The translations under genes and the position numbers were made by a program. The notes beneath the pieces are model-generated. The model did no database searches. It was not told the DNA's origin and saw nothing but the letters and a program-made list of their open reading frames with translations. A stretch of DNA of 64,000 nt from Fibrobacteria bacterium (GTDB lineage Bacteria > Fibrobacterota > Fibrobacteria > UBA11236): the NCBI GenBank assembly GCA_025360005.1, contig JANYDA010000021.1, forward strand, positions 47,463 to 111,462, given 5' to 3'. This document shows, piece by piece, positions 45,476 through 54,867 of this stretch; within the stretch, counting starts at the first letter, position 1; every line of letters starts with the position of its first letter.

Positions 45476-46933
45476 ATGAAGAGCGGATTTGACCGCATCA
45501 TGATTGTTGCGACGGCGCCGGGTCCGACCGCGTTTTCTTCCCTTCATCCCGGAGCGATACTCGCTTTGATTTCGGTTCTATTCGGCGGGAGCCCCGTCGT
45601 CACGCAGGCCCAGGCATCCTTTGTTCACCCGGGTCTCCTGCATACCCAGGCGGATTTGAATCGCATTAAAAGCATGGTCGCTTCCAATACCGATCCTTAC
45701 AAGAAAGGATTCGACGTCTTCGCTTCGCATCCGCAATCCCGTTCCACTTATGCGGTCCAAGGGGGTTTCAAGGAAATGGGAAGGAACCCCAACGTCAATA
45801 TGGGCCAAGCGGTCACCGATTGCAATGCCGCCTACCAGAACGCGCTGATGTGGGCGATCACGGGCAACCGGGCCTATGCGGACAAATCCATCCGGATCCT
45901 GGACGTATGGTCCGCGAACCTCACCACCATCAGCGGCAAAGATGCGATCCTGGCAGCGGGGATCTATGGATTCAAATTGGTGAATGCGGCGGAAATCATC
46001 CGGTACACGAACGCGGGATGGGCGCCCGCTTCCATCACGCGCGCGGAAGGCATGTTCAAAAACGTGTTCTATCCCGTCATCAAGGACTTCGCCACCTTCG
46101 CCAACGGCAATTGGGAACTCGCCTGTGTCCAGACCATGATGGGCATAGGCGTTTTCACCAACGACACCGCCATCTTCAACCGCGCCGTGAACTGGTACTA
46201 CCATGGAAGCTACAACGGCACGCTCACCCATTACGTGATCAATGAAGCCGGGCAATGCCAGGAAAGCGGCCGCGATCAGACCCATACCCAACTGGGCTTG
46301 GGCATGCTCGCCGCTTGCGCGGAAATCGGATGGAACCAGGGATTGGACATGTACGGCGCCGAGGCTGACCGGCTTCTCAAGGGATTTGAATACACGGCAA
46401 AATACAACCTGGGCAACTCCGTGCCTTTCCAGGAATACACCGACTTCACCAGGAAATACCACCAGACCGCGATTTCCCCGCTCACGCGCGGCGCCTTGCG
46501 CCCGATTTATGAAATGGTCTATTATCACTTCGCCAACCGCCGGGGCCTGCCCGCTTCTTCCCTCACCTACACCAAACAGGCCGCTGAGCAGTTGCGTCCC
46601 GAAAGGGATGCCGCGCAAGCGGACAATATCGGATTCGGAACGCTTCTGTTCACGCGGCCTTACGGACTGGTCGATGTGGGCGTGCTGAGCGCGGATGGTG
46701 GGCGCGGCCAGGCTGTCTTTTTCCCGCGGGTCTGGGACGGGAGAACCCGCTTGGCGCAGGTTCGCGGAAGCACGCCTCCGGTAATCGATGTCCGCGACCT
46801 GATGGGCCGGGGTACCCTCATGGTTACCCCAGGCGGGGAAGCGACGGCAAGCCGCTTGGAGGGAGGAACGCGGGCGCGGGGATTCTATCTGATCACCCAA
46901 CGAGGGACCGCGCCCTCCGCATATCCTAACTGA
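45476..46933 (+). CDS. Secreted alginate-lyase-superfamily protein, paralog 1
   Basis: 485 residues. Long N-terminal signal region (to about QAQA, residue 46). The body matches the Pfam alginate lyase (PL5/PL38-like) alpha-barrel: SFVHPGLLHTQADLNRIKSM at its start, NAAYQNALMWAITGNRAYAD, LVNAAEIIRYTNAGW, the central FANGNWELACVQTMMGIGVF, and QCQESGRDQTHTQLGLGML, whose His is a catalytic candidate. Such enzymes cleave uronic-acid glycans by beta-elimination. The substrate is not shown by sequence. The C-terminal 70 residues include VIDVRDLMGRG and GFYLIT, a sorting-like tail. AGGAG lies four bases before the ATG. Confidence 0.82.
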   Translation: MKSGFDRIMIVATAPGPTAFSSLHPGAILALISVLFGGSPVVTQAQASFVHPGLLHTQADLNRIKSMVASNTDPYKKGFDVFASHPQSRSTYAVQGGFKEMGRNPNVNMGQAVTDCNAAYQNALMWAITGNRAYADKSIRILDVWSANLTTISGKDAILAAGIYGFKLVNAAEIIRYTNAGWAPASITRAEGMFKNVFYPVIKDFATFANGNWELACVQTMMGIGVFTNDTAIFNRAVNWYYHGSYNGTLTHYVINEAGQCQESGRDQTHTQLGLGMLAACAEIGWNQGLDMYGAEADRLLKGFEYTAKYNLGNSVPFQEYTDFTRKYHQTAISPLTRGALRPIYEMVYYHFANRRGLPASSLTYTKQAAEQLRPERDAAQADNIGFGTLLFTRPYGLVDVGVLSADGGRGQAVFFPRVWDGRTRLAQVRGSTPPVIDVRDLMGRGTLMVTPGGEATASRLEGGTRARGFYLITQRGTAPSAYPN

Positions 46934-47048
46934 GCGGACTGCTACCGGGCGCCGGATGGAAGGGTTCCATCTTTAGCTTTGAAGAGGTGAGACCTACCCC
47001 AAAGTTTGCACCGTATCGTTGGTGATATCGAGGCCGAGGAGTCTGGAA

Positions 47049-48707
47049 ATGCGGAAAATCGATTTTGCCTTGGCATGGTTGATCTGTTCCGCGGGCTCGC
47101 TGCGGTCCGTGGACGCCGCATTGACCGTGTATCCGGCCCCCGCGGGCGCGGCCTTGAACGGCGCTTTCACGGTGAAGGTACGGGAACCCGGCGGTTCCTG
47201 GCAAGACCTTGCGGAATATACGGCCCAGATCGATATGCACCAGAAGCGGAATACCTCCTTCGTCTATTTCGATTGCTCCGGTCCGGTGGAAGTTTCCGTG
47301 ACTCGCAACAATGGAGGCATCCAGACCGCCCGGGTACGCCCGCTGTCCTATGGGATTTCTCCGGCCGTAAGCGGCAATACCCTGACCTTCACCCTTCCAG
47401 GTCCCAAAAAGGTTTCCCTGGAAGTGAACGGAGACATGTACCAGAACCTGCAGGTGTTCGCCAACCCTCCGGAAGTCAGCCCGCCCAGTCCCATGGACCC
47501 TAATGTGATCTACCTCGGCCCCGGCATCCATACCGGCAACCAGGTGGTGGGAAGCGGCAAGACGCTTTATCTCGCCGGGGGGGCAATCTTGAGGGGAGGC
47601 GTGATCATGAACAATGTCAGGAATGCCCGCCTGATGGGCCACGGCATCATCGACCATCCGTCCCCGGAAGGCGTGCAGGTAGATTATTCGGACGGCGTTG
47701 AAATCGATGGAGTCATCATTGTGGACTCCCCCCATTACACCGTCTACTGCGGCCAGACCGATAACCTGACTATCCGCAACCTCAAAGCCTTCAGCAGCGT
47801 GGGCTGGAGCGACGGCCTCGACATGATGTCCTGTTCCGACGTGACCATCGACGACGTGTTCATGCGCACCTCCGACGATGCCATCGCCATCTACGGGCAT
47901 CGCTGGGGTTTCTACGGCAATGTCCACGGCATCAAGGTGACCAACTCCAGTCTGTGGGCGGATGTAGCCCACCCCATCAACATCGGCACCCACGGGGATA
48001 CGCGGGCCGCGGGCGATACCATTGAGGACCTAGCCTTCACCAACCTGGATATCCTGCAGCACGACGAGCCTCAGGTGGACTACCAGGGAACCATGGCCTT
48101 CAGCGATGGCGACAAGAACCTCATCCGCAGGGTGCGCTTTGAGAACATCCGCGTAGAGGACTTCGATCGGGGCCAACTGGTCAACCTGAAGGTGGTTTAC
48201 AATACGAAGTACAATACGGCTCCGGGCGCCGGCATCGAGGACATCTATTACAAGGACATCAGCTATAACGGCACCGGCGAGGGAACGTCCCAGATCGCCG
48301 GCTACGACGCGGCCCGCCTGGTCAAGGGCGTGACCTTCGAGAACCTCCGCGTCAACGGCAAGCTTATCCTGGACGCCGCGGCCGGCAACATCAAGATCGG
48401 AAGCTTTACCCAGGACATCCGCTTCATACCGTCCACCGGCTCCGATGGATCTCCGGTTTCGCCGCCGGCGAAATTGGATGCCTGCGCCCCGGGCATCCAA
48501 AGCCGGGCCGGCGGATTGAGCATGGCCTGCCCCTGCGCGGGCGGATATAGCCTGGAATTGCTGGGCGGGGATGGAAAAAGGATTTCCGCGATCATCTTGA
48601 ACGGTCCGGGCAATACGCAATGGAGCTTACCGGCCCGCGGGGGAGCATATATTTACCGTTTCCGCATGCCTGGAGGTAAACTTGCTAACGGCCTCTTGCG
48701 CCCGTAA
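47049..48707 (+). CDS. Secreted GH28-like right-handed beta-helix hydrolase
   Basis: 552 residues with a signal peptide ending near VDA. After an N-terminal beta domain (residues 25-150) a beta-helix begins with VIYLGPGIHTGNQVVGSGKT. The helix contains SVGWSDGLDMMSCSDVTIDD, then RTSDDAIAIYGHR and HPINIGTHGDTRAAGD. The Asp pair in SDDAIAI fits the catalytic region of GH28 polygalacturonases or GH49 dextranases, while the GH28 NTD motif is SDG here. It therefore may act on another linkage. The C-terminus (YSLELLGGDGKRIS, RGGAYIYRFRMPG) is a sorting-like tail. The next lyase gene starts 33 bases downstream. Confidence 0.78.
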   Translation: MRKIDFALAWLICSAGSLRSVDAALTVYPAPAGAALNGAFTVKVREPGGSWQDLAEYTAQIDMHQKRNTSFVYFDCSGPVEVSVTRNNGGIQTARVRPLSYGISPAVSGNTLTFTLPGPKKVSLEVNGDMYQNLQVFANPPEVSPPSPMDPNVIYLGPGIHTGNQVVGSGKTLYLAGGAILRGGVIMNNVRNARLMGHGIIDHPSPEGVQVDYSDGVEIDGVIIVDSPHYTVYCGQTDNLTIRNLKAFSSVGWSDGLDMMSCSDVTIDDVFMRTSDDAIAIYGHRWGFYGNVHGIKVTNSSLWADVAHPINIGTHGDTRAAGDTIEDLAFTNLDILQHDEPQVDYQGTMAFSDGDKNLIRRVRFENIRVEDFDRGQLVNLKVVYNTKYNTAPGAGIEDIYYKDISYNGTGEGTSQIAGYDAARLVKGVTFENLRVNGKLILDAAAGNIKIGSFTQDIRFIPSTGSDGSPVSPPAKLDACAPGIQSRAGGLSMACPCAGGYSLELLGGDGKRISAIILNGPGNTQWSLPARGGAYIYRFRMPGGKLANGLLRP

Positions 48708-48740
48708 ACGGACGAAGAACAGGATGATTTGAGAGATGAC

Positions 48741-50090
48741 ATGAGAAGGATGTTCGGGCTTTTAATGCTGGTCTGCTTATGCGGGGCGTCCCCACGCGCC
48801 TGGGCGCAGACACGCCCGGCCGTGACGGCCTTCGTCCATCCCGGCATGTACCATAGCAAAGCCGAATTGGATTTCGTCCGGCAGGAAGTGCTGGCCGGCG
48901 TCCAGCCCCGCAAGAGCTGGTACGACAAGATGGTCGCGGACTCACGTTCCAGTCTCGCCTGGACCCCCAAGCCCATAGCACACGTGGCCAGGGGCGCCTT
49001 TAACAGCCCCAACATCGGCGCCGACGATATGGGCCACGACGCCAATGCGGCGTATTCCCAGGCCCTGCAATGGTATGTCACCCGGGACAGCGTTCACGCC
49101 AGGAAAGCCATCGCCATCCTGAACGCTTGGTCCGGCACCTTGCAGTCCATCACCAATCACGACGCCTTGCTTTTGACCGGCATGCGCGGCCACAAGTTCT
49201 GCAATGCCGCCGAGATCATCCGCTTCTCTTATCCGGGCTGGCCGCAGGCCGAACAGGATCGGTTCAAGAAGATGATGATCGGGATCTTCTACCCCGTCAT
49301 CCAGGATTTCTTCCCGGGAGCCAACGGCAATTGGGACGAGTCCATGGTCCTTACCATGCTCTGCATCGGCATCTTCGCCGAAGACACGGCCATCTTCAAC
49401 CGGGCCGTCAACTACGCCATGAGCGGCCCAGGCAACGGCGCCATCGGCCACTATATCAACGATTTCGGGGAGTGCCAGGAGAGCGGAAGGGACCAAGGCC
49501 ATACCCAGTTGGGCTTGGGATTTCTGGCCAGCGCTTGCGAGGTGGCGTGGAAGCAAGGGGTGGATCTATACGGCGCCCTCGGCAACCGTCTGGCGCTGGG
49601 ATTCGAGTATACGGCCCAATACAACCTGGGCCAGACGGTCCGCTTCCAGCCTTATCGCAGCATTGATGGGGCTTATAATTACCCATCCATCTCCGCCATA
49701 GGCCGGGGGAATTTCCAGCCCGTATATGAAAAGGTCTACCATCATTACCATGATCTCAAAGGGATGCCCATGCCCTTCACCCTCCAGGTGGTGAACAAGA
49801 TGCGCCCGGAAGGCTACAATATCGACCATATCCCCTGGGGTTCCCTCATGTTCGCGAACCTGCCCCCATCCACCGGCGTTGGCCTTTTCCATCCGGGCGC
49901 GCAAAGGCAGGACCGTTACGCGACGGCTTCCACCGCACCCCAAGCGCCGGAGCGGGCTTTCGATCTTTTGGGGAGGAGCCCCGCCTATCCCGGCGGTCGC
50001 TCCCAGGGCTTGGGCGTCCTCATAGCGGGCCCTTCCGGCCTAATTTGGAAGCCGAACCTCTCGATTCGCCGGGCCAATGCGGACAAATGA
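48741..50090 (+). CDS. Secreted alginate-lyase-superfamily protein, paralog 2
   Basis: 449 residues. Signal peptide ends near AWAQ. Same alpha-barrel family as paralog 1: FVHPGMYHSKAELDFVRQEV, ALQWYVTRDSVHARKAIAIL, NAAEIIRFSYPGW, ANGNWDESMVLTMLCIGIFA, QESGRDQGHTQLGLGFLASA, and a C-terminal block RFQPYRSIDGAYNYPSISAI shared closely with paralog 4. The ending is atypical (LLGRSPAYPGGRSQG) and lacks a clear sorting tail. It follows the beta-helix gene by 33 bases, so they form an operon. GAGAG is five bases before the ATG. Confidence 0.82.
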   Translation: MRRMFGLLMLVCLCGASPRAWAQTRPAVTAFVHPGMYHSKAELDFVRQEVLAGVQPRKSWYDKMVADSRSSLAWTPKPIAHVARGAFNSPNIGADDMGHDANAAYSQALQWYVTRDSVHARKAIAILNAWSGTLQSITNHDALLLTGMRGHKFCNAAEIIRFSYPGWPQAEQDRFKKMMIGIFYPVIQDFFPGANGNWDESMVLTMLCIGIFAEDTAIFNRAVNYAMSGPGNGAIGHYINDFGECQESGRDQGHTQLGLGFLASACEVAWKQGVDLYGALGNRLALGFEYTAQYNLGQTVRFQPYRSIDGAYNYPSISAIGRGNFQPVYEKVYHHYHDLKGMPMPFTLQVVNKMRPEGYNIDHIPWGSLMFANLPPSTGVGLFHPGAQRQDRYATASTAPQAPERAFDLLGRSPAYPGGRSQGLGVLIAGPSGLIWKPNLSIRRANADK

Positions 50091-50208
50091 GTCTTCTTCG
50101 GGTTTCCAAGCAAACCTCCCAACCCCGCTGCGGATACGCCAGCGGTTAATGCGGACCGGGCGACAAGCGCCCGGTCGCGAACCGCTCGCCGCCCTACATT
50201 CAGCATAC

Positions 50209-51546
50209 ATGATCAAGTTCCGGGCGCAGAGCATGTTGGCGATAGGGATCTTTTGCGGTTTGGCGGGAGCCCAGGGCTTGGTCCATCCCGGCGGCTGGCA
50301 CACTGCCGCGGATATCGCCAGGATCCGCAAAGCTGTCGGAGCGGGCCAGGAGCCCGTCAAATCCGCCTCGGCGCGGTTGCTGGGTTCGGGCCCCCGCGCG
50401 GATTTCCGGCCCAGTCCTCTCGCCACCGTTTCCCGGGGCACGGACAATACCGGCAATGCCAACCTGGCCGGCAATGCCAGCCAAGCGTACGCCCTGATGA
50501 TAAAATGGGTGGCCACCAACGATTTGGCATATGCCGATGCGGCCATCCGCGTCCTCGACGGCTGGTCGGGGATCTTTACCCGCTTCACGGGCACCGATGC
50601 TCGTCTTGGGGCAGGCATTTACGGCAATCTGTTCGCCCAGGCCGCCGAACTGGCCGCTTATGCAAGACCGCTGTGGCCCAATAAAGCCCGTGCCCAGAGC
50701 ATGTTCCGGAATGTCTTCCTCCCGCTCATCGTGAATTTCTCCCAGGAGCAAAAGCCGAATGGCAATTGGGAATCGGCGGCCATATCCGGGGTCATCTCCA
50801 TGGCGGTATTCCTCGACGACACGGTCCTGTTCAACGGTGCCGTTCTGTATTTGCAAGCCGGAGCCGGCAATGGCAGCATCAACCATTACATCATCAATGC
50901 CCAAGGCCAATGCCAGGAAAGCGGCCGCGACCAACCCCATGCCATGGGCGGCATAGGCCATATCGTGGAAGCGGCGGAAACCGCCTGGAACCAGGGCGTA
51001 GACCTGTACAGCTTCAACGATAAGCGGTTGCTGGCCGGCCTCGAGTACGCCGCCAAGTACAACCTGGGCAATACCGTACCTTTCGCCAGCCATTGCGACA
51101 TATACGGCAAGTATTGCGCAACCTCCATTTCCCCGATCAACCGGGGCCAGTTTTCGCCCATTTGGGAAATGGCGTATAACGCCTACCGGCGCATGGGCAT
51201 AGCGGCGCCTTACTCCAAACAGGTCCGGGATCGCCCCGGCTACGCTCCGGAAACGGGCAATAACGATCATCCCGGTTTCGGGACCCTGACCTTCAACGGC
51301 GCTACGGGCTCCACCGTGATCGTCCGCCCGGGGGGAACCGGCTTGATAGATGGAAGGGGCGCGGCCTCATCGCCCATCGCATCGACCCAGGCCGGATCAG
51401 GCCGGATCCGGAACGGTTCCGGGCGCGTATACGTCGAGATGGGGACCCTGTCCGCGGCAACGTTTACGATTGCCGATGTGCGGGGACGGATCCTATTCAA
51501 TCACTTGAGCAGCGCGACTGGGGAAACCCCGGCGTTACCCCGGTAA
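50209..51546 (+). CDS. Secreted alginate-lyase-superfamily protein, paralog 3
   Basis: 445 residues, short signal peptide (LAIGIFCGLAGAQ). Family blocks: GLVHPGGWHTAADIARIRKA, QAYALMIKWVATNDLAYADA, PNGNWESAAISGVISMAVFL, QCQESGRDQPHAMGGIGHIV and YAAKYNLGNTVPFASHCDIY. THTQLGLG of paralogs 1 and 2 is replaced by PHAMGGIG. The C-terminal part (FTIADVRGRILFN) looks like a truncated sorting tail that ends before its last strand. The start at 50209 is chosen because the signal peptide begins there; the frame is open 130 bases upstream without plausible coding content. GH97 follows after 31 bases. Confidence 0.8.
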   Translation: MIKFRAQSMLAIGIFCGLAGAQGLVHPGGWHTAADIARIRKAVGAGQEPVKSASARLLGSGPRADFRPSPLATVSRGTDNTGNANLAGNASQAYALMIKWVATNDLAYADAAIRVLDGWSGIFTRFTGTDARLGAGIYGNLFAQAAELAAYARPLWPNKARAQSMFRNVFLPLIVNFSQEQKPNGNWESAAISGVISMAVFLDDTVLFNGAVLYLQAGAGNGSINHYIINAQGQCQESGRDQPHAMGGIGHIVEAAETAWNQGVDLYSFNDKRLLAGLEYAAKYNLGNTVPFASHCDIYGKYCATSISPINRGQFSPIWEMAYNAYRRMGIAAPYSKQVRDRPGYAPETGNNDHPGFGTLTFNGATGSTVIVRPGGTGLIDGRGAASSPIASTQAGSGRIRNGSGRVYVEMGTLSAATFTIADVRGRILFNHLSSATGETPALPR

Positions 51547-51577
51547 ACAGGGTGGCTGCCGCCCAGCGAGGAATTTC

Positions 51578-53743
51578 ATGAAAGCCTTTCCAAGAATCAT
51601 GCTTGCGGCCGCTTTAGCGACGGCGTCCCTGTCGAAAGCGGTTACCGTGCAGTCCCCCAATGGCATGGTGCGGATAGGCTTCGACGTCAAATCCGTTGCC
51701 GGCCTGGCGGGCGTCCCGGTTTACCAGGTCGCCTACCGGGGCAATCCCGTCATCCTCGATTCCCGCCTGGGAATGGACTTGGCCGGCGGGGGCGCTTTAT
51801 CCGCCGGGTTCGAGATCCAATCGGTCGACTCCTCCTCGGCGGATTCCGTATGGAAACCCGTCTTTGGCCAATGGAGCGCGATACGGGACCATTTCAACGG
51901 CTTCACCGTGAACCTGCGCGAAACGCAAGCCCCCAACCGGCTGATGCAGGCGACTTTCCGGGCCTATGACGAGGGCGCCGCGTTCTGCTATTCCCTGCCG
52001 GCCCAATCCGGTCTCGGCAGCTTCACCATCACCTCGGAAAATACCGAATTCCATTTCACCGCCGATCATACCGTCCGGGCCAATGCCGATCGGGCCCAAA
52101 GTCTCTTTGAAACCCTGCACATAAGCCAGCTCCAAAGCGCCCGGGAAAGGCCCTTGAACCTGGAACCTGCCGGCGGTCCCATCATTTCCCTGGCGGAAGC
52201 GCGCATGGTGGATTATACCCGCACCCGCTTCATTACCGGGGGCACCAACACCCTCAAAACCGCATTGGCAAGTTCGGTCACCGCCGTCACGCCTTTCACC
52301 ACGCCTTGGCGCGTCATCTTTTTGGCGGACAAGGCGGTGGATTTGCTCAACCACCAGTACCTGATCGAAAATTTGAATCCTCCCAACCAGATCCAGGATC
52401 CCTCTTGGATCAAACCCGGCAAGGTGATCCGGGTGACGTCCAGCGATGAAACCGGCGCCCGCAGCTACATCGATTTCGCGGCCAAGGTGGGATTGCAATA
52501 TCTGCTTTGGGACGCGGGTTGGTACGGCCCGGAAGGCAATGTGGGATCGGACGCGTCCAAGGTGGTATGGCCCATCAACATCGCCAACTATATCCGCGAT
52601 GCCAAGGCCCAGGGCATCGGGCTAATCCTCTACGTCAACATCCGGGCCTTGGTCCCCCAGTTGGATAAAATCCTGCCGCTTTACCAGAGCTGGGGCGTGG
52701 CAGGGATGAAGTACGGCTTTGTGACCGTAGGCCCGCAAGCCGATACGAAATGGATGCACGAGGCGGTGCGCAAGACCGCGGACCATAAGCTGATGGTGGA
52801 TATCCACGATGAGTATCGCCCCACCGGATTCAGCCGTACCTATCCCAATCTGATGACCCAGGAAGGCATCGGCGGAGACGAGATTTTCCCGGCGGCGGAT
52901 CAGACGCTTACCTTCGCCTATAGCCGCACCTTGGCCGGCGCCACCGATCATACCGTCTGCTATTTCGATGGGCGGGTGACCAGCAATTGGACCCGCGCCT
53001 ATCAATTGGCCAAACCCATAGTATTCTACAGTCCCTGGGAAGTGCTGTATTGGTACGATAAACCCTCCCAGTACCACAACGAACCCGAATTGGAGTTCTG
53101 GAAATCCATGCCCACGGTTTGGGACGACACCAGGGCATTGCAAGGAGAGATTGGCCAATACATCGTGATGGCGCGCCGGAGCGGAACGGATTGGTATCTG
53201 GGCTCGATGACGGCGGCAGCCCGGACCTTGCAGATCCCGCTTTCCTTTCTGGACCAGGATAAGTGGTACATGGCGCACATCTACGTCAATGGAGGCTCCT
53301 CCGCCCAAGTGCGCATCGCGCAATATCTGGTGCATTCCGGTTTCTCCCTCAACGCCATCCTTCCCGCGGCGGGAGGGCAGGGCGTGCGCTTGACTCCCGC
53401 CACCGCGCAGGAAATTCAGACTTACAAAGGTCAAAAGCCGGCCAACTGGCAGAACGATCTCGCCGTCTACCCCAACACCGAGCCCAGCTCCCTGACCTCG
53501 GACTGGAGCAAGCATACCTATACCGCCGGGTTCAAGGTCGACGGCCTGGGAAACGGGACCGTGCGCCTTGTCCTGCCTCCCGGAACTTCCGCATGGCAGG
53601 TCCGTTCGGTTCAAGGCGCCCTGGTCGCGGAAGGCCGGGATAACGGGAGCGCGTTTCTTTCCGGATTGCGACCGGGAGTTTACCTGGCCACCGCTGCCAC
53701 CCCTGTGGGGAGGGTGGTAATGCGGTTCATGGGGGACAGATAA
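51578..53743 (+). CDS. Secreted GH97 family glycosidase
   Basis: 721 residues, signal peptide ending near LSKA. The N-terminal beta-sandwich (25-270) begins VTVQSPNGMVRIGFDV, as in GH97. The catalytic barrel holds YIDFAAKVGLQYLLWDAGWY, WGVAGMKYGFVTVGPQADTK, LMVDIHDEYRPTGFSRTYPN and NLMTQEGIGGDE. GH97 contains inverting alpha-glucosidases (SusB) and retaining alpha-galactosidases. The aspartate expected after K-V in the retaining subgroup is glycine here (MKYGF), which favours the inverting type or another specificity; this is inference. The extra C-terminal 70 residues (VRSVQGALVAEG, LRPGVYLATA) form a sorting-like tail. GAGGA lies five bases before the ATG. Confidence 0.9.
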   Translation: MKAFPRIMLAAALATASLSKAVTVQSPNGMVRIGFDVKSVAGLAGVPVYQVAYRGNPVILDSRLGMDLAGGGALSAGFEIQSVDSSSADSVWKPVFGQWSAIRDHFNGFTVNLRETQAPNRLMQATFRAYDEGAAFCYSLPAQSGLGSFTITSENTEFHFTADHTVRANADRAQSLFETLHISQLQSARERPLNLEPAGGPIISLAEARMVDYTRTRFITGGTNTLKTALASSVTAVTPFTTPWRVIFLADKAVDLLNHQYLIENLNPPNQIQDPSWIKPGKVIRVTSSDETGARSYIDFAAKVGLQYLLWDAGWYGPEGNVGSDASKVVWPINIANYIRDAKAQGIGLILYVNIRALVPQLDKILPLYQSWGVAGMKYGFVTVGPQADTKWMHEAVRKTADHKLMVDIHDEYRPTGFSRTYPNLMTQEGIGGDEIFPAADQTLTFAYSRTLAGATDHTVCYFDGRVTSNWTRAYQLAKPIVFYSPWEVLYWYDKPSQYHNEPELEFWKSMPTVWDDTRALQGEIGQYIVMARRSGTDWYLGSMTAAARTLQIPLSFLDQDKWYMAHIYVNGGSSAQVRIAQYLVHSGFSLNAILPAAGGQGVRLTPATAQEIQTYKGQKPANWQNDLAVYPNTEPSSLTSDWSKHTYTAGFKVDGLGNGTVRLVLPPGTSAWQVRSVQGALVAEGRDNGSAFLSGLRPGVYLATAATPVGRVVMRFMGDR

Positions 53744-53756
53744 GCAAGAATCTCCC

Positions 53757-54155
53757 TTATGGAAACTCCAGCAGGGACAACGCGCTTTTCTGGTTTTCGT
53801 AAGCGAGCCTGATCCAAGCCGGGGAGCGCGCCTTTCCGGCTATTTGTACCTCATCGATTTGCCCGAAGAAGCCGTACCCGTTCAGGCCATTGCCATGCGT
53901 TCCGATCCAGATATCTTGCCCCAGCGGATAAGCGATGGGACCTGGGAAGGAAACCACGGATTTTTCCTTTCCATCCAGGTAGAGGCGTAAGCTGGCCCCG
54001 TCGAAAATCCCGGCCACATGATGCCACCGATTATCGATCAGCCGGGAGCCGGCCGCCGCCGAAGGGGCGAGTTTTCCCTCGCCGAATTGCCGCATGGAAA
54101 TCTTATTGCCGCCATCAAGATTCAAAACCGGACTGACGCATATAGTATGGTCCAT
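53757..54155 (-). pseudogene. LamG/concanavalin-like domain fragment
   Basis: 132 codons on the minus strand matching the C-terminal two thirds of a LamG lectin-like domain: SPVLNLDGGNKISMRQFGEG, DNRWHHVAGIFDGASLRLYL, GQDIWIGTHGNG and GQIDEVQIAGKARSPAW. No signal peptide and no earlier strands precede it; upstream sequence in the same frame is Arg/Gly-rich with no domain similarity. No ribosome site. Best read as the surviving 3' part of a larger secreted protein. Its stop lies 13 bases from the GH97 stop. Confidence 0.65.
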
Positions 54156-54268
54156 CTTCCGGGAGGAGCGGGCCGCGACCCCGGCGCCGTTTCCCGGACT
54201 TCCGGCTTCGGGTCGACCCTGCTTGCAAAGGGCGCAGCCACGGCCCTATATGGTGACCTTTACCATGA

Positions 54269-54607
54269 GCGGGTACAAAACCGAGACGGTTCGTCCACGC
54301 GAACTATCCCACCCAATGGTTGGACAATGTTCAAACCGTCAATCCGGGCGGGGCCAATGGGATATTCATCGCGAGGAATGCAAGCCGGATCATGCTTCAG
54401 AATGTCCCGCTTACCAATTGGGGCGGGATGGGTGCCCACATGAAAAGGATCAACAACATCATCATGTACAATTGCGTTTTCCAATACAACGGGGCCGCGA
54501 ACGGGCTCTTCCACAACATCTGTTTCCTGCACGATCAAAACATAGTGCAATCCGATTGCGACATGCCCAATCCGATATTGGGCACTTTGGCACTACCAGG
54601 GTGTTGA
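54269..54607 (+). pseudogene. Fragment of a beta-helix (pectate-lyase-like) protein
   Basis: One frame, open from 54269, shows parallel beta-helix turns: WLDNVQTVNPGGANGIFIAR, NASRIMLQNVPLTNWGGMG, RINNIIMYNCVFQYNGAANG and NICFLHDQNIVQSDC, then ends abruptly in LGTLALPGC. No start, signal peptide or ribosome site. A neighbouring frame contains VTFTMSGYKTETVRP, which may be another piece shifted out of frame. The fragment faces the LamG relic on the other strand, so two genes have decayed here. Confidence 0.6.
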
Positions 54608-54701
54608 AAAAGTAATGCGCCTTGCAGACGGAACCACGGAGCCCTTCTCAACAATGCCGGAGAAGCCGTAGTCCGGAAATTTGTGAAAGGTAAAATGGAA
54701 G

Positions 54702-54749
54702 CCGATGCGGCTTGCCAGGCTTGGTGAAGCGCTGCGTTTTCCGCATCGG
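54702..54749. repeat. 9-bp inverted repeat overlapping the lyase upstream element
   Basis: CCGATGCGG (54702-54710) and CCGCATCGG (54741-54749) are perfect inverted copies 30 bases apart. The second arm is the core of the upstream element. Copies A and C have no second arm nearby. Confidence 0.6.
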
Positions 54750-54751
54750 AT
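54731..54751 (+). promoter_or_regulatory. Lyase upstream element, copy B
   Basis: GCTGCG-N4-CCGCATCGGAT, 116 bases before the lyase gene at 54868. GAA-GC before the element is also shared with copy A. A TATAAA lies 20 bases downstream at 54770-54775. Confidence 0.6.
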
Positions 54752-54867
54752 TGTCGCCGGGTAACCGGTTATAAATCGTGGTATCCCCCGTAGTATGGTA
54801 GGTTTCCCAGGGCGCATACGAGCAAACCGCACGGCGCGTGATTTTGATTTTATGGGCGGGAACAGGC

